DNA of 25,039 bases from Leucogyrophana mollusca (taxonomy: Eukaryota; Basidiomycota; Agaricomycetes; Boletales). The first letter of the stretch is position 1. Every line of letters starts with the position of its first letter. Location: contig MU266663.1 in the NCBI GenBank assembly GCA_021014945.1, forward strand, positions 1-25,039, read 5' to 3'. This document shows, piece after piece, positions 11,451 to 23,757 of this stretch. Both the position numbers and the translations under genes were made by a program. The notes beneath the pieces were generated by a model. It worked only from the letters and a program-made list of their open reading frames with translations. It had not been told where the DNA came from and made no database searches.

Positions 11451-12755
11451 ATGAACGTAACACCAGCGCACAGTGGGCTTGGATGGCCAGATATCTCATC
11501 CAGGATTATCTCCCGCTCGGTTTCCCTCGATGTCCACGATCACCTCGATATGCATATCCTCGAGGCCTTTCCATCGGGCACCGATCCCACAGCCACATCG
11601 TTCCCTCTCATCCTCCTGCTCCATGGTTTCCCCGAACTCGCTTACTCGTGGCGTAAGATTATCGTCCCCCTTGCCGATGCACACAGTGGATATCACGTCG
11701 TCGCACCTGACCTGCGTGGTTTCGGACGGACGAAGCCGAGGGCATATGTCGAGAACCCTCGCCAGGTCCAATATGATGACCCTCTGGCGCCCTTCCATAT
11801 CCTTGCCGTTGCCGAGGATGTCCGCAGCCTTGTCCGAGCGCTCGGGTATACGAGTGTCGCGATGTTTGTCGGACATGATTTCGGTTCCCCGCTTGCGGGC
11901 CACTGTGTCATTGCACATCCGGACATGTACAAGTCTGTCGTGTTTATGAGTGCCCCGTTTACTGGGGTGGACCGGCCACCTTCGCTAGTTGATCAAAGCA
12001 CGGATGGCAAAGCAACTACACCGGGTAAACCAACTGCATCCCCCGTTGCCACTGTCGCATCCGCACTCGCTGCGCTCGATCCCCCACGTAGACATTATAC
12101 CGCATACTTCTGCACGCCGGGTGCCAATAGCGACATGCTTGCTGGCGATGAAGCTGGGCTGTACGAATTCCTTAGGGGATACATCTACATGAAGGGTGGG
12201 AAATGGATCGGGAACACAACCCACCCCTTGCCTTCGGCGTCGGCATCGTCCTTGCCGAGTATAGATGAACTGGCAAACGATCTTGCCATTCTCCCAGAGT
12301 ACTACGTCATGCCCTTGCATGAAGATATGAAGAGTATTGTGTTACGACAGGCTCGCGAATACTTGCTTACTCGGCCGAAGGAAGATGAGCTTGAATGTGC
12401 AATCTATGCGACCGAGTATTATCGCACAGGTTTTCAAGGTGGACTCAATTATTACCGGTGCGCGCTCTCGCCCCCACCGCCTGAGCGCGCCGAACAAATA
12501 CTTCAACTTGCTGGGAGGCGAGTCCACATTCCCGCAGCTTTCATAGCTGGGGCAAGGGACTGGGGTGTGTATCAAACGCCTGGGGCCGAAAGGAAGATGA
12601 GGGAGATCGTGTATGGCGCCAGGCGCGGGGAGGGAGGAATGGACCCCGAAGACTTTGTATTGATAGAAGGGGCAGGACATTGGTTACAACAGGAGGCGCC
12701 AGAGGAGGTAGTGACTGAGCTGGTGAGGTTCCTGGGGAAGGTGAAGACACGATAA
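11451..12755 (+). CDS. Alpha/beta-hydrolase, epoxide hydrolase type
   Basis: This is an intronless 434-aa cytosolic-type alpha/beta-hydrolase with no signal peptide. Visible motifs in order are the oxyanion-hole HGFPE (58-62), DLRGFGRT (87-94), the nucleophile elbow VGHDFGSP with Asp143 in the position of the catalytic nucleophile, the cap segment EYYRTGFQGGLNYYR (322-336) supplying lid tyrosines, the acid Asp370 in GARDWGVYQTPGA, and the base His410 in EGAGHWLQQE. An Asp nucleophile together with paired cap tyrosines points to epoxide hydrolase (opening an epoxide to a vicinal diol via an alkyl-enzyme ester) rather than an esterase, which would have Ser, or a haloalkane dehalogenase. The region 180-205 is a low-complexity Ser/Thr/Pro/Ala insert between the nucleophile and the cap. 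The start at 11451 is the first ATG giving the full N-terminus. The substrate cannot be told; xenobiotic, fatty-acid or secondary-metabolite epoxides are all possible. Confidence 0.9.
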   Translation: MNVTPAHSGLGWPDISSRIISRSVSLDVHDHLDMHILEAFPSGTDPTATSFPLILLLHGFPELAYSWRKIIVPLADAHSGYHVVAPDLRGFGRTKPRAYVENPRQVQYDDPLAPFHILAVAEDVRSLVRALGYTSVAMFVGHDFGSPLAGHCVIAHPDMYKSVVFMSAPFTGVDRPPSLVDQSTDGKATTPGKPTASPVATVASALAALDPPRRHYTAYFCTPGANSDMLAGDEAGLYEFLRGYIYMKGGKWIGNTTHPLPSASASSLPSIDELANDLAILPEYYVMPLHEDMKSIVLRQAREYLLTRPKEDELECAIYATEYYRTGFQGGLNYYRCALSPPPPERAEQILQLAGRRVHIPAAFIAGARDWGVYQTPGAERKMREIVYGARRGEGGMDPEDFVLIEGAGHWLQQEAPEEVVTELVRFLGKVKTR

Positions 12756-14734
12756 GTATTCCGTGGTCTAGATTGATGTGGCATCTCTGTTTGCGATCTC
12801 TTAATATCACGGCGACTTTGTTTTTGAAATGTAGGTGAAATGTAGGTGATGGGTGTCGGCATGCAAGATTCGAAAGACGTTTGTGGAAGACAGCCATACT
12901 CGGGTCTTTCGCGAGTAACGGCCTACTGTCTTTCTTCCATGAATTGTCTAAGGAGGGCTGCGACGCACCGTGTTCACTATGCTCAACTGAGGCATTTTCA
13001 TAGATGTTACCTTCCTGTGTCTCTGTGGACTGATCAGGTCGTTCACAGCACAACAAGGGGTTTCAGAGGACGCAGGCCCTCGGAAGTAACCATCCAGGTA
13101 CCCTGATGCAGACATTCGGAGATCAGTAAGGACTTGAATCTTAATCAAGGTCTCTTTCCAGTAACATAAAAGGTTCAAGGATGGGCATCTCGGCGCAGAA
13201 TTAGGGCGTAGATGAGCTAGCTTGCCTGACGGGAAGACGTTTGTTGACCTAAAGAGCAGAATAGCGGACAATGTCTATTTACCGCTTTGTCACCCTATGC
13301 CAGTGCTCTGTGCCTCTGAATCGATTTGGTAGCGCTCCATCGAAGGTTATAGTGAATGTTCGACCCAAGTACAAATCCCTAAAGAGGTGCTGACAACAGT
13401 CTCTGTCGGGAGATGGCCGCAGCGCGAGCGCTGTCTTAAGGTTAGTGTCAAGGCACCACCAGAAAAGATGAGATGTGCCCTAACCTAACGACCAACCCAC
13501 AGTCAAGCTGTGTATTGGGTTCTCAGTCGAGTTGCATTCTCTGGTACTTAAGCTCACAACGACCGGACAAAATCGTTAGTGAGCGCGGTGCTGGAACCTG
13601 CGTGTCAGGTTTGGCATTGGGCGTGAAAGTTCCAGAGTGAAAAATGTGAAGATGTAACCAACAATACAAATGAGAATCTTACCACGCACAATGCAGCAAA
13701 TTCTTGAGGTAATCAGATTTTTACGTTGACAAAGCGAGCGAATGATGTCTGTGCGGAGCCGAGAGATAACTGTTCTTAAACGTTCCAAGGCTCTTTTGTA
13801 CCTACATTGATTGATGATTGTCAGCAAAAGATGGTCGAATGAACGTGAAGAGCGTAGCGATGGGACCTCCCGGCTTCTTTCACGGTTTGTACCAGACCCG
13901 TACCGCCATACTCAAGTGCACCAGTAAGAATTACAGCTGCGCTCGAACGTTGCAGCTCGCTTGTGTGTCAGTATAAATATAGAGATGCCATGTTTAGCCA
14001 CTATCAATTGGGTGGTGATATTTCTGATGCGGTTTCGCAAAATCCCCTACATGATCTAAACTTACTCAGGGGCCATGGGCACTGGGAACGCCAGAGAATT
14101 CTGGGGAAGTGGTTTTCGCGAGAATGACGTAGGAGCCGGGCGAACGCACCGCAAGATGTGTACGACCGATAGACCCACGGTCGAGGAGACACGAAGATCA
14201 ACACGTATCGTTTACGCGGCTGCACAGGGATGGCCGACCAAGCTGGCTGTGGGTACGGTGGTGTCGTCCCGAAAGCCAAGGCCGCTACTTCCATGTCGCG
14301 GGAAATTTTTGAAGGGCCGACGGTGAAACCAGACCGTGATCGAAGAAAGAAGACTTTGGGCGGTCAGAAGCAACGATAATTAGGTGTTGATTGGCACGAT
14401 GCATCACGCAGGAACCGGCCAGATGCGTTGAACCAGCACAGTAATACAAAGTATCCCCGTTCGCTGGCCTCATTGCAGAGCTTTAGGAGAAAGGTCGAGC
14501 AGAGGCTCCGCAAGAAAGCTAAAGTAGGCAGGTTAGGCGGTGCAATATGACCGAGAAAGTAGAAATGAACATCTGCGCAGCCTCACGACGAAGTCTGGAG
14601 CAAAGAAACGTTGGGAGTGTTGGCTGTCCAGAACTTTCGTTACCGGCAACTAGCTGTGCCCGCCACTACGGGTTGTTTGGTTGTATTTGCCGGACCCTCA
14701 ACCCAGAACGGGGTACTTAAATGGCGCTTGTTTG
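12756..14734. other. 2-kb intergenic tract, no gene recognised
   Basis: Only short unconnected open frames occur on either strand. A short tandem duplication of AAATGTAGGTG lies at about 12828-12849. A good TATAAATA match at 13972-13979 has two small overlapping frames immediately after it (24 and 45 codons, starting at 13985 and 13990), but these ATGs are too close to lie downstream of a normal start site, so I do not call a gene. The right part is probably the upstream region of the GFA1 homologue. Confidence 0.45.
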
Positions 14735-14889
14735 GAAGTTGTTCTTCTCTCCTCTCTCCCTTAACGTTCCCTCCTAAGCACGCATACATCCACTTTCTTC
14801 AGGTGTGTACGCGAGCTCATCACCTGTGACGACGGCGACCCTCTAACAACAGCGTTACGATTAGATTCACCCTCTGACACGCCTTGACG
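14735..14889 (+). promoter_or_regulatory. Pyrimidine-rich leader of the GFA1 homologue
   Basis: A long CT-rich run (about 14740-14775) precedes the ATG at 14890, a typical transcription start and leader context for highly expressed fungal genes. A TTAAAT at about 14717 is the nearest TATA-like element. The exact transcription start cannot be placed. Confidence 0.35.
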
Positions 14890-17425
<2,536 letters not shown>

Positions 17426-17949
17426 ACTTCCAACACCCGCTGTCGATTGGATGTGTATATAATAGGCCTCATGGTCTCTCATCACGGACGGTTTTTCACC
17501 AAAATTACTGTACACGTATACATCCCATGGACATGGATTTGGATTTGGTAGTCGATGATGGACGCTTCTCGCATTGATGGACAATTTCCCCCCCTTTTAT
17601 GTCTCTTTCCCTTCGTCACCCGGCTCTGTGTATACCTCCCCTTCCTCTCCCACCACCTTGGACTCGTTATCCTGAACTTGTTGACTCGCCGAGACCTCTC
17701 GTTTCAAAAGCATGTACATTAATGATCGCGATAGTTTGCTCTAGATTGTCCGACTCTCCGGTCCATCGTGAGTGTGGATGACGAGGTTGACTGGTCCCGC
17801 TAAGTTCATGTTCTTCAAAAATCAGGCAGCTATAACCAGGATGGACTGCATGAATCGCATTACGGAGAATAGCTGATTTACAAGTACGAGACTAGAGATA
17901 TACAGAGGTATACTATCCACCGGGAGGCCCTCAATGCCGCCAGAACCAT
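17426..17949. other. Intergenic region between convergent genes
   Basis: This is the shared 3' flank of the plus-strand GFA1 homologue and the minus-strand Gly/Gln-rich gene. It is C/T-rich at 17585-17700 and AT-richer after that, with no open frame of interest. A TATATAATA stretch at about 17456-17464 lies in the likely 3' UTR of GFA1. Confidence 0.5.
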
Positions 17950-18837
17950 TTATAGGATCCCAGCACCCCTGCCCGCTCCAGCCTGCCGATCATACCCAGG
18001 GCCAGCTTGCGCACCATAACCAGCGCCTGTCGCACCGCCTTGTTGGGTATACCCTCCACCCTGTCCCTGTCCCATGCCCTGCTGCTGACCAACAAAGCCG
18101 CCACCCTGTTGCTGCCCTCCAAGACCACCCTGCGTGTCCTGAAGGCCACCCCCTGTGGCAGGATTCCCACCAAGGTGCTTGTTGACTGGGTGAGCACCAT
18201 GGGCAACAGCGCGCTCGCGTCGCATGAGAGCCTCACGTTCAAGGTTTTCAGCTGCAGCGAGCTCTTCACCCTGGAGGCTAATCGAGTTCGCTTCTCTGTC
18301 ACAGGCCGAGATGTGAATGCCGTCCGAGATGTGTATGGAATATTACTCACTGTTGCTTCTGCATGCCCTTGGCTTTGAGAGCGTTGCTCCCAATCATGGA
18401 GCCGACAGCGTGTTCGACGCGCCCGGTGAAAGCATGAGAACCGCCGCCGCCATCCTGGTGGTTGACGTGTCCCGGTGGCGGAATGTTCGGATTGCCCCCG
18501 CCAGCGCCTGTGGCTCCGCCGGTGGAGCTCGAGTAGTTCAAGGGGTCTTGATTGTGACCTTGACTGTGACCTTGGAACTGCGCGGACGAGAGGACGTCAG
18601 AAAGCTAATAAAGTCAATCAGTGAAGCAAAGCCCACGTTCTGGCTGCCCTGGTTTGCGGGACCGCCCTGGCCTTGGTAATTTTGGTTGCGGTCGAAGTCG
18701 CTGACGCCCTGTTGAGCAGGTTGCATCTGCTCGTTGGAAGCGGTGTTCTTATTCTGAAGGACAAACCGTAAGCGCCCTCGCGCTCGAGACGACGAAGCAG
18801 CATCACAGTTCACGCGTACCTTCTTAAACAACGGCAT
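17950..18837 (-). CDS. Conserved Gly/Gln-rich basidiomycete protein of unknown function (4 exons)
   Basis: The exons on the minus strand are 18837-18820, 18753-18637, 18577-18351 and 18295-17950. The introns are 66, 59 and 55 nt (donors GTACGC, GTGGGC and GTGAGT), all phases agree, and the product is 235 aa. It has a short N-terminus MPLFKK, then an Asn/Gln-rich segment, then SSSTGGATGAGGGNPNIPPP and a block around FTGRVEHAVGSMIGSNALKA (the end of exon 3). An amphipathic charged segment, EELAAAENLEREALMRRERA (about 131-150), leads to HGAHPVNKHLGG, and a Gly/Gln-rich tail runs from about 160 to the end. The middle (hydrophobic VGSMIGS followed by a Lys/Glu-rich helix) looks like the conserved core; the tail is repetitive and probably disordered. 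No signal peptide or enzyme motif is seen. I recall similar uncharacterised proteins in agaricomycetes but cannot name a function. Confidence 0.8.
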
Positions 18838-18913
18838 ATTGGTTCGATGGTTTGTGTGGGTGCTTGAAAAATAGTTTATGAGATCTCAACGTTTCAACCC
18901 CCAAGCTCACTGC

Positions 18914-18922
18914 TCTTTTATG
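18914..18922 (-). promoter_or_regulatory. TATA-like element of the Gly/Gln-rich gene
   Basis: On the minus strand the region reads CCATAAAAGAG about 80 bp upstream of the start codon at 18837. That spacing fits a core promoter with a 5' UTR of about 50 nt. Confidence 0.4.
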
Positions 18923-19361
18923 GCGCAGGAGCCGCACAGGGAGGAGCGGCATGACGTCTTCATGACGCGCCGCCCAGTATTTCTGGAGTGCATTTGTCGT
19001 GGGGAGCGGTGACGTCGCTCACCACATGATGCACCATGGACCTTGATTCCCTTTTTGGATTTGATGCTGGATGAGCGTTGTTGTAGAGGCTGTTGGCAAA
19101 CAAGCATACACAACTCCTCGTTTAGGGTCAGGAAGTGCCCCTCTGGAGCGTTTGCGCTCCCAAAGACTGCTACAGGATTGCCGTCCCGCGGGGTGAAGCT
19201 CAATGAAAACAATAATTTATAATGAAATACTCCAAAATTGTTACCAATCCCCAAGTATTTACATGACAAAACCATTCCTTGAATATGCAACCAAACCAGA
19301 GTCCGATGCAACCAAAGAGAAGAGCAAACTGGTGTTAACCTCTTCAGGGACCTGTGGGCAC
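18923..19361. other. Intergenic region, 3' flank of GH12 and upstream of the Gly/Gln-rich gene
   Basis: No supported gene. An AT-rich patch at 19200-19280 lies just beyond the GH12 stop codon and is probably its 3' UTR and polyadenylation region. The open frame 18907-19311 (-) has no recognisable content. Confidence 0.45.
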
Positions 19362-20470
19362 TTATGTGCTGACGGAAACGCTGTAGCTGTTGATCATCAG
19401 CTCAGCAGTGCCGGTGAAGGGCTCAGTTCCAGATTCGATCGATTGGAGGTACTGTAGTGCAGTCAGCAATCAGGTTAACATTACCTACCGCTGAGTCAAA
19501 GAGGACGTACGAGGGATGAGTCAACACCCTCATCGGAGATGAGGTACTCTGCAGGCGTTGTTAGTCAATGGGACGCCAAAGTTACTGAATTCAGCTCACG
19601 GAAGAAGTCGTTGAGGTCGACGTTGAAGTCATTGATGTTTCCGTCCTGGCTGACGAAGGAGATGGTCTCCCAGTTGGAGTTGGGGCCAGTCCAGATGTCC
19701 CAGGTGTAGCCGGCGAGAGAAACGTCGGAGGTAGCGAGAGAACCGACGGGTTGAATGCTGTGTCACACTCAGCAAACTAATGGGAAACGGGTGCAGCATA
19801 ATAAACGCACCCGCCAAGACCAGAGAGCCAGATCATGCTACGTGGTGGTCAGCGAGACTCATTCGTTGAGTTGATAAAGGGGGCTTACATCTCGTAGGAA
19901 GAGTCAGCGGAGGCTTGAGCACCATCGGCGGTGGTACCGATCCAGATGTCGTAGCTAACGCGCCACTTCAGTAGGGTTTATGGTTTCTCGCGAGGGTGTA
20001 CTTACGAAACATCAGCCCGGATGCCAGATGACTCAGTGACGTAGTCCCAGTTCCAGGCAGTGGGCGCAGAAGTAATGGCGCTGAGAGCCATACCCTTGGC
20101 AGTGTTGGATGCGACGTTAGTGTCTGTCGAGCGCGTCAGCCGCTGGCAACTGTAGACCCCAAAAGATGAATGTGCTCACAGGTCTTGACATCGTTCTCGT
20201 TGTCAGCCCAGGTCCAGGTGGTGGACCACGAGATGTCGTTGCCCGAAGTGCTGATGAGGGTGGCGTTTTGAGAGCCGGTGCCGTCAGCTGTGGAGATGAT
20301 CAGAAAGATATTCTTGATCGCGAGGGAAAAGAATCCGACGCACCGATACCCCACTGGTTGTTGCAGAAGTCGTAGTTTCCGGCGGTTATGCAGTCGTATT
20401 GACCGGAAAGGGTGGTTTGACCCTTGGCGAGGGCAATCAGGCCAGTGACGAAGGCGAGCGAGAGGAACAT
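19362..20470 (-). CDS. Secreted glycoside hydrolase family 12 endo-beta-1,4-glucanase / xyloglucanase
   Basis: Eight minus-strand exons were found: 20470-20344, 20287-20180, 20123-20006, 19954-19889, 19837-19811, 19757-19600, 19548-19511 and 19451-19362. The seven introns are 51-59 nt, all phases agree, and the product is 243 aa, the usual GH12 length. A signal peptide (MFLSLAFVTGLIALAKG) begins the protein, followed by CNNQWG (36-41), SWSTTWTW (62-69), DVSYDIWIG, the nucleophile motif YEIMIWLSGLGG (Glu139), WDIWTGPN, DFNVDLNDFFQYL, and the acid/base Glu224 in GTEPFTG. The C-terminal ELMINSYSVSV is also typical of GH12. One N-glycosylation sequon lies at Asn50. No cellulose-binding module is attached. 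GH12 enzymes cut internal beta-1,4 bonds in cellulose, mixed-linkage glucan or xyloglucan by a retaining mechanism; the substrate cannot be decided here. Exon 5 is only 27 nt. The family call is very secure. Confidence 0.95.
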
Positions 20471-20539
20471 CTTGTGAGTTCGAGGAGATGAAGACTTGAG
20501 TTGTCGTTGACTCTGAGCAGACAGGGTGTCGCTTGCCGA

Positions 20540-20547
20540 CTTTTATA
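20540..20547 (-). promoter_or_regulatory. TATA box of the GH12 gene
   Basis: TATAAAAG on the minus strand lies 70 bp upstream of the start codon, a good core-promoter position and a strong match. Further upstream, at 20597-20616, a 10-bp unit GGGTTGTCT(G/C) is repeated head to tail. The first copy spans a CTGGGG (20604-20609) matching the SYGGRG consensus of the fungal carbon-catabolite repressor Cre1/CreA. Carbon repression would be expected for such an enzyme but is only inferred. Confidence 0.6.
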
Positions 20548-20616
20548 CATGTCTGTGCGAAGTATGATTGGACCGCGACCATAACACCCAAGGACAGGGT
20601 TGTCTGGGGTTGTCTC

Positions 20617-22265
20617 TAGGATGCGTCAGTAGTCACGGCTAGTAATTGCGAGATTCTCCCGAGCCTAAGAATATGAGCACAATGTTCTCATAGATATTAC
20701 TGGCCTCGTAGCGAGGATGGCTGGGATGACCTACGTGTGATCACATGCCTGTGTCTAAAAAGACAGTACCTTGTGCGCGAGCTCCACAGGTTTGATCCGT
20801 TTTACGAATCGACGACTTCGTGAGCATAAACTTACGACGAACATTGAGTCCTTGCAAAATGGCATTAGAAGGGTCAGTCAGACGTCTTACTGGCTTCGAT
20901 CCCCCCGATTGATTCCACCCGAGATGACGCAGAAAATTGCCCGTATTTTCCTTGGTTCCATAACGACGACAGGTTCGGCCGCATCAAACGATAGAAATGC
21001 GAGCCGACTTTCTGAGATGCGTCGACCAGTTCTGTGTTTGAGGAACCATGACGCGCGTAGCATCTATGAAAGATAGGTAGACGCCTCCCCTTGTCGATGA
21101 TCTGGCACATGTCAATGCCTAAACTTTTGACCTCTCTTGCGCTACCTTTAAATAGACCAGCAAACTCGAAACGCATCCTGAAACAGACAAACTTCCAAGG
21201 AACACGAATGATGGTCGTCCAATAACGCAATTAGATTCACGATCAGGGCTCATCTTCATAACTCGTCTGCGTCTTGCAGATATCGCTCTTGAGAACGGCA
21301 TCACGTCGACTTCCAATCTCTATGTCCCAGAGTTAGCTATCAGAACAGATCTGAAAAGCTTGATACCATAAACCGTCTCCTCGTGCATCTTTCGGACGCA
21401 GACAATCGTGCATGCGTGTGTGTGGGGATTCGTCTGCCGGGCAAATTTAGCTTTGCCTTCATGTAGCTTCGCATAGCCAGTTCCGAGAGAACTCCGATGA
21501 ATACTGCAGGGTATGGAAGGCAGTGAATTACTTTAGGGGCCCAAAGGTCGAACGAGTCATCCCGAGTAGAAAGGCATTCACAAATCATTCCTTCTCCCCG
21601 ATATAGAAGGTCCTGCGGGGAAACAACGCATCAGAATGATGTCATCCCTTGTTCTTAAACTTTCGCGCGAGCGTGTGGGAGGCGTACCTAAGTACCACCG
21701 TAGACGGTTGGCTCTCCTATAGTATGGTACGTATATTAAGCCTGGACTTACACGTTCTCTCACTAGAGCTATACTCAGAAGACAGATTTAGTGCTGCTTG
21801 CGAGGAAAGGGAGGCTTTGGTGTTGAAGGCTATGGTGTGTTCACACGACAACGTTGCTGCGTGAAAAAATGGGTCATGGCAGTTAAAGTATCTGGGAAGT
21901 TCCCGAGGCTGGCTTTTACTTGAGGCAGAGTTGGAAGAAGGGTATCCTTCGGCGAGCTACAAGGGCGGACAGACCGCGATTAGAGACCTTGAGGGAAAGC
22001 TTGAAAGCCCGATATACTCTGATGGCGACCTGAGAGTTAGATCGCACAAGATCGCGGGAGTGGGGCATTCCTCCTATTCAAGGCAGTCCATGCGAGAGCT
22101 GTCCAACGTCGTCCGCAGAGTAGCTAGGGGGCAGTCCAACTGATTCGGGGCATCGATGACCCTCTTCAAGAACTTTTAGTCTTGAGGACAGTCTGCAAAC
22201 GAAACGGAGAAGATGGGAACAGCGAAAAAGAAACGCGAGGACGCGACGTGATTGTTTATGTACGG
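20617..22265. other. 1.6-kb tract without a recognised gene
   Basis: Only short open frames in mixed phases occur (for example 20771-21076 +, 20874-21230 -, 21340-21588 -). None shows a domain, signal peptide or plausible splice chain. No RNA gene is recognised. The left end is the GH12 upstream region; the right end is where the C-terminus of the F-box relic is lost. Confidence 0.45.
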
Positions 22266-23319
22266 TTATTTGGCGCATCTGAATTTACCATGGCTTCGAC
22301 ATGGATGTGACTCAAGCGGGCCGACGAAAGTTACCGCGCCGGAGCGTGCGATTGCGACGAGTGCTTCGTCGTCGAGCGAGAATGCACAGAGGTAGTCGAT
22401 GTTGAGGGTGTGGAGATTTGAGAATCGGAACATTGGGCGAATGGTGTCAAGGGTGATAGGGTGGTTCGGATCGAAGCCCTCGTCCCAGTAGGGATCGACA
22501 TGGTCAGATTTTATAATGATTCTCTCAAGGGGAACCTCGGTTGCGTGCGCCGTGAGTGCTGAGAATAAATCCTCGAGTTTTTCGAGCTTCGTGATTTCGA
22601 TAGCTTCGAGCTTAATGTTCTTTGGAGATACCTTCATCTCGTTGATGAAGTCGATAAGAGCCCTGAGATCGAGGGATCTGAAATAAAAATCGCAGACATT
22701 GGCGAAAGGGGTATACGATCCGGGAATGTGCGAACTTGCGCATTCAAATGACATCCAGGGGGACAGGTTCATGGTCAAGCGCTTCAGCGAGGGCATTTGC
22801 GCAATATGCACAACAGCATCCTCGGTTAGCTCGAAACAGGATAGATTTACAAGCCTGGTCCATTGACGCACGCAGTCGTCAGACATTGTAACGATCCCTT
22901 CAGGCCTTCCGGCATAGCGTATAATATGGATATCTTTGAGATTCGGATAGCCTTAGGGAAAATTTGCAGATTGCAAACGCGAGACGCGTATTTCTTGACA
23001 ACCGCCCAGTCTGTAGCTGATTAAGATCGCAAGATGACCTTTAAAGGCCGACAAACGAACATTTCCATTAGCGGACTATAATCTACACACTCGCTGTGAA
23101 CGTACATTTCGCTTTCAGCACGTTTCCATACATCTCTGGGCAAGCACTGCACGAGCGGTCCAACAGAGTTCAGTGTCTCCCAAAGAAGATCCAAAGCCAT
23201 TTCCTGGAACGCGCGACAGGTCCGGGCAAGGACGCAGAGGCCTCTTCAGCCTTTCCTGTTATCTTTGAGGTCTTCAAAACAATGCGCATGATTTCCGCCA
23301 CAAGAAGAACGCGATGCAT
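22266..23319 (-). pseudogene. Degenerate F-box / leucine-rich-repeat protein gene
   Basis: Pieces typical of agaricomycete F-box proteins follow in the right order but in different frames. The start is MHRVLLVAEIMRIVL (ATG at 23319). After a frame change near 23236-23248 comes the F-box signature VLARTCRAFQEMALDLLWE, then VGPLVQCLPRDVW. A further segment, DWAVVKKYASRV, lies near 23010-22975. A leucine-rich segment (PNLKDIHII, then CVRQWTRLVNLSCFELTEDA) is open to 22266. An in-frame stop separates the last two pieces. One GTACGT donor at 23105 could be a genuine old intron, but no acceptor I tried restores a continuous frame. The open LRR part ends in an unrelated-looking tail after FSLDDEALVAIARS, so the C-terminus is probably lost. 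Intact members act as substrate receptors of SCF ubiquitin ligases; this copy is probably inactive. Confidence 0.75.
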
Positions 23320-23757
23320 CGTCAAGTGGTGAAAAACGGTTGAAGAAACGTGTCGAGATATTCGAGGGCCGCAACGAAGGCGCGATACGCGTACCACCAG
23401 CGCTTTACATTTCAGTTGGCACATATTCATAAAGGTGTCAATTTCGTTTACTGTATCGTAGAAATTGTGGTTCAGTTCGTCTCCCACTCACCGGGCTTGA
23501 GGGGACTGTTTGGGTAAATATTCGATGGATTTATTGAGGGTACTATTGGTGCACAAGTTTGTTTTTGCTAATCCGAAGACGCTCAGACTCGACACCAATA
23601 TCGGACCAGACCCTATAATTAGCAACGAATTTGAACGGAGGAAGAATCAACCTGCTGTGGTTTTGGCTCGAGTGTTGTATGACAACGTAAAGTGATACTT
23701 CGGTATTTCGAATGCTTGTGGCAAGCGGCAGTCTATGGAGATAAACTCTGAAAGGGA
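23320..23757. other. Spacer between the F-box relic and the CFAP20 gene
   Basis: This is the 3' flank of the CFAP20-domain gene and 5' flank of the F-box relic, both on the minus strand. I see no gene or structured element. Confidence 0.45.

Noticed and set aside
11473..11949. Other long frames over the epoxide hydrolase, on both strands
   Set aside because: Shadows of the strongly supported hydrolase reading frame.
12541..13056. 171-codon minus-strand frame overlapping the hydrolase 3' end
   Set aside because: No recognisable content; antisense to coding sequence over part of its length.
13972..14127. TATAAATA followed by two small overlapping open frames
   Set aside because: The ATGs lie 6-11 bp after the TATA box, too close to be downstream of the transcription start, and the peptides match nothing I know.
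20880..20915. GGCTTCGATCCCCC, similar to a tRNA T-arm
   Set aside because: No matching A-box, anticodon arm or acceptor stem could be found at tRNA spacing.
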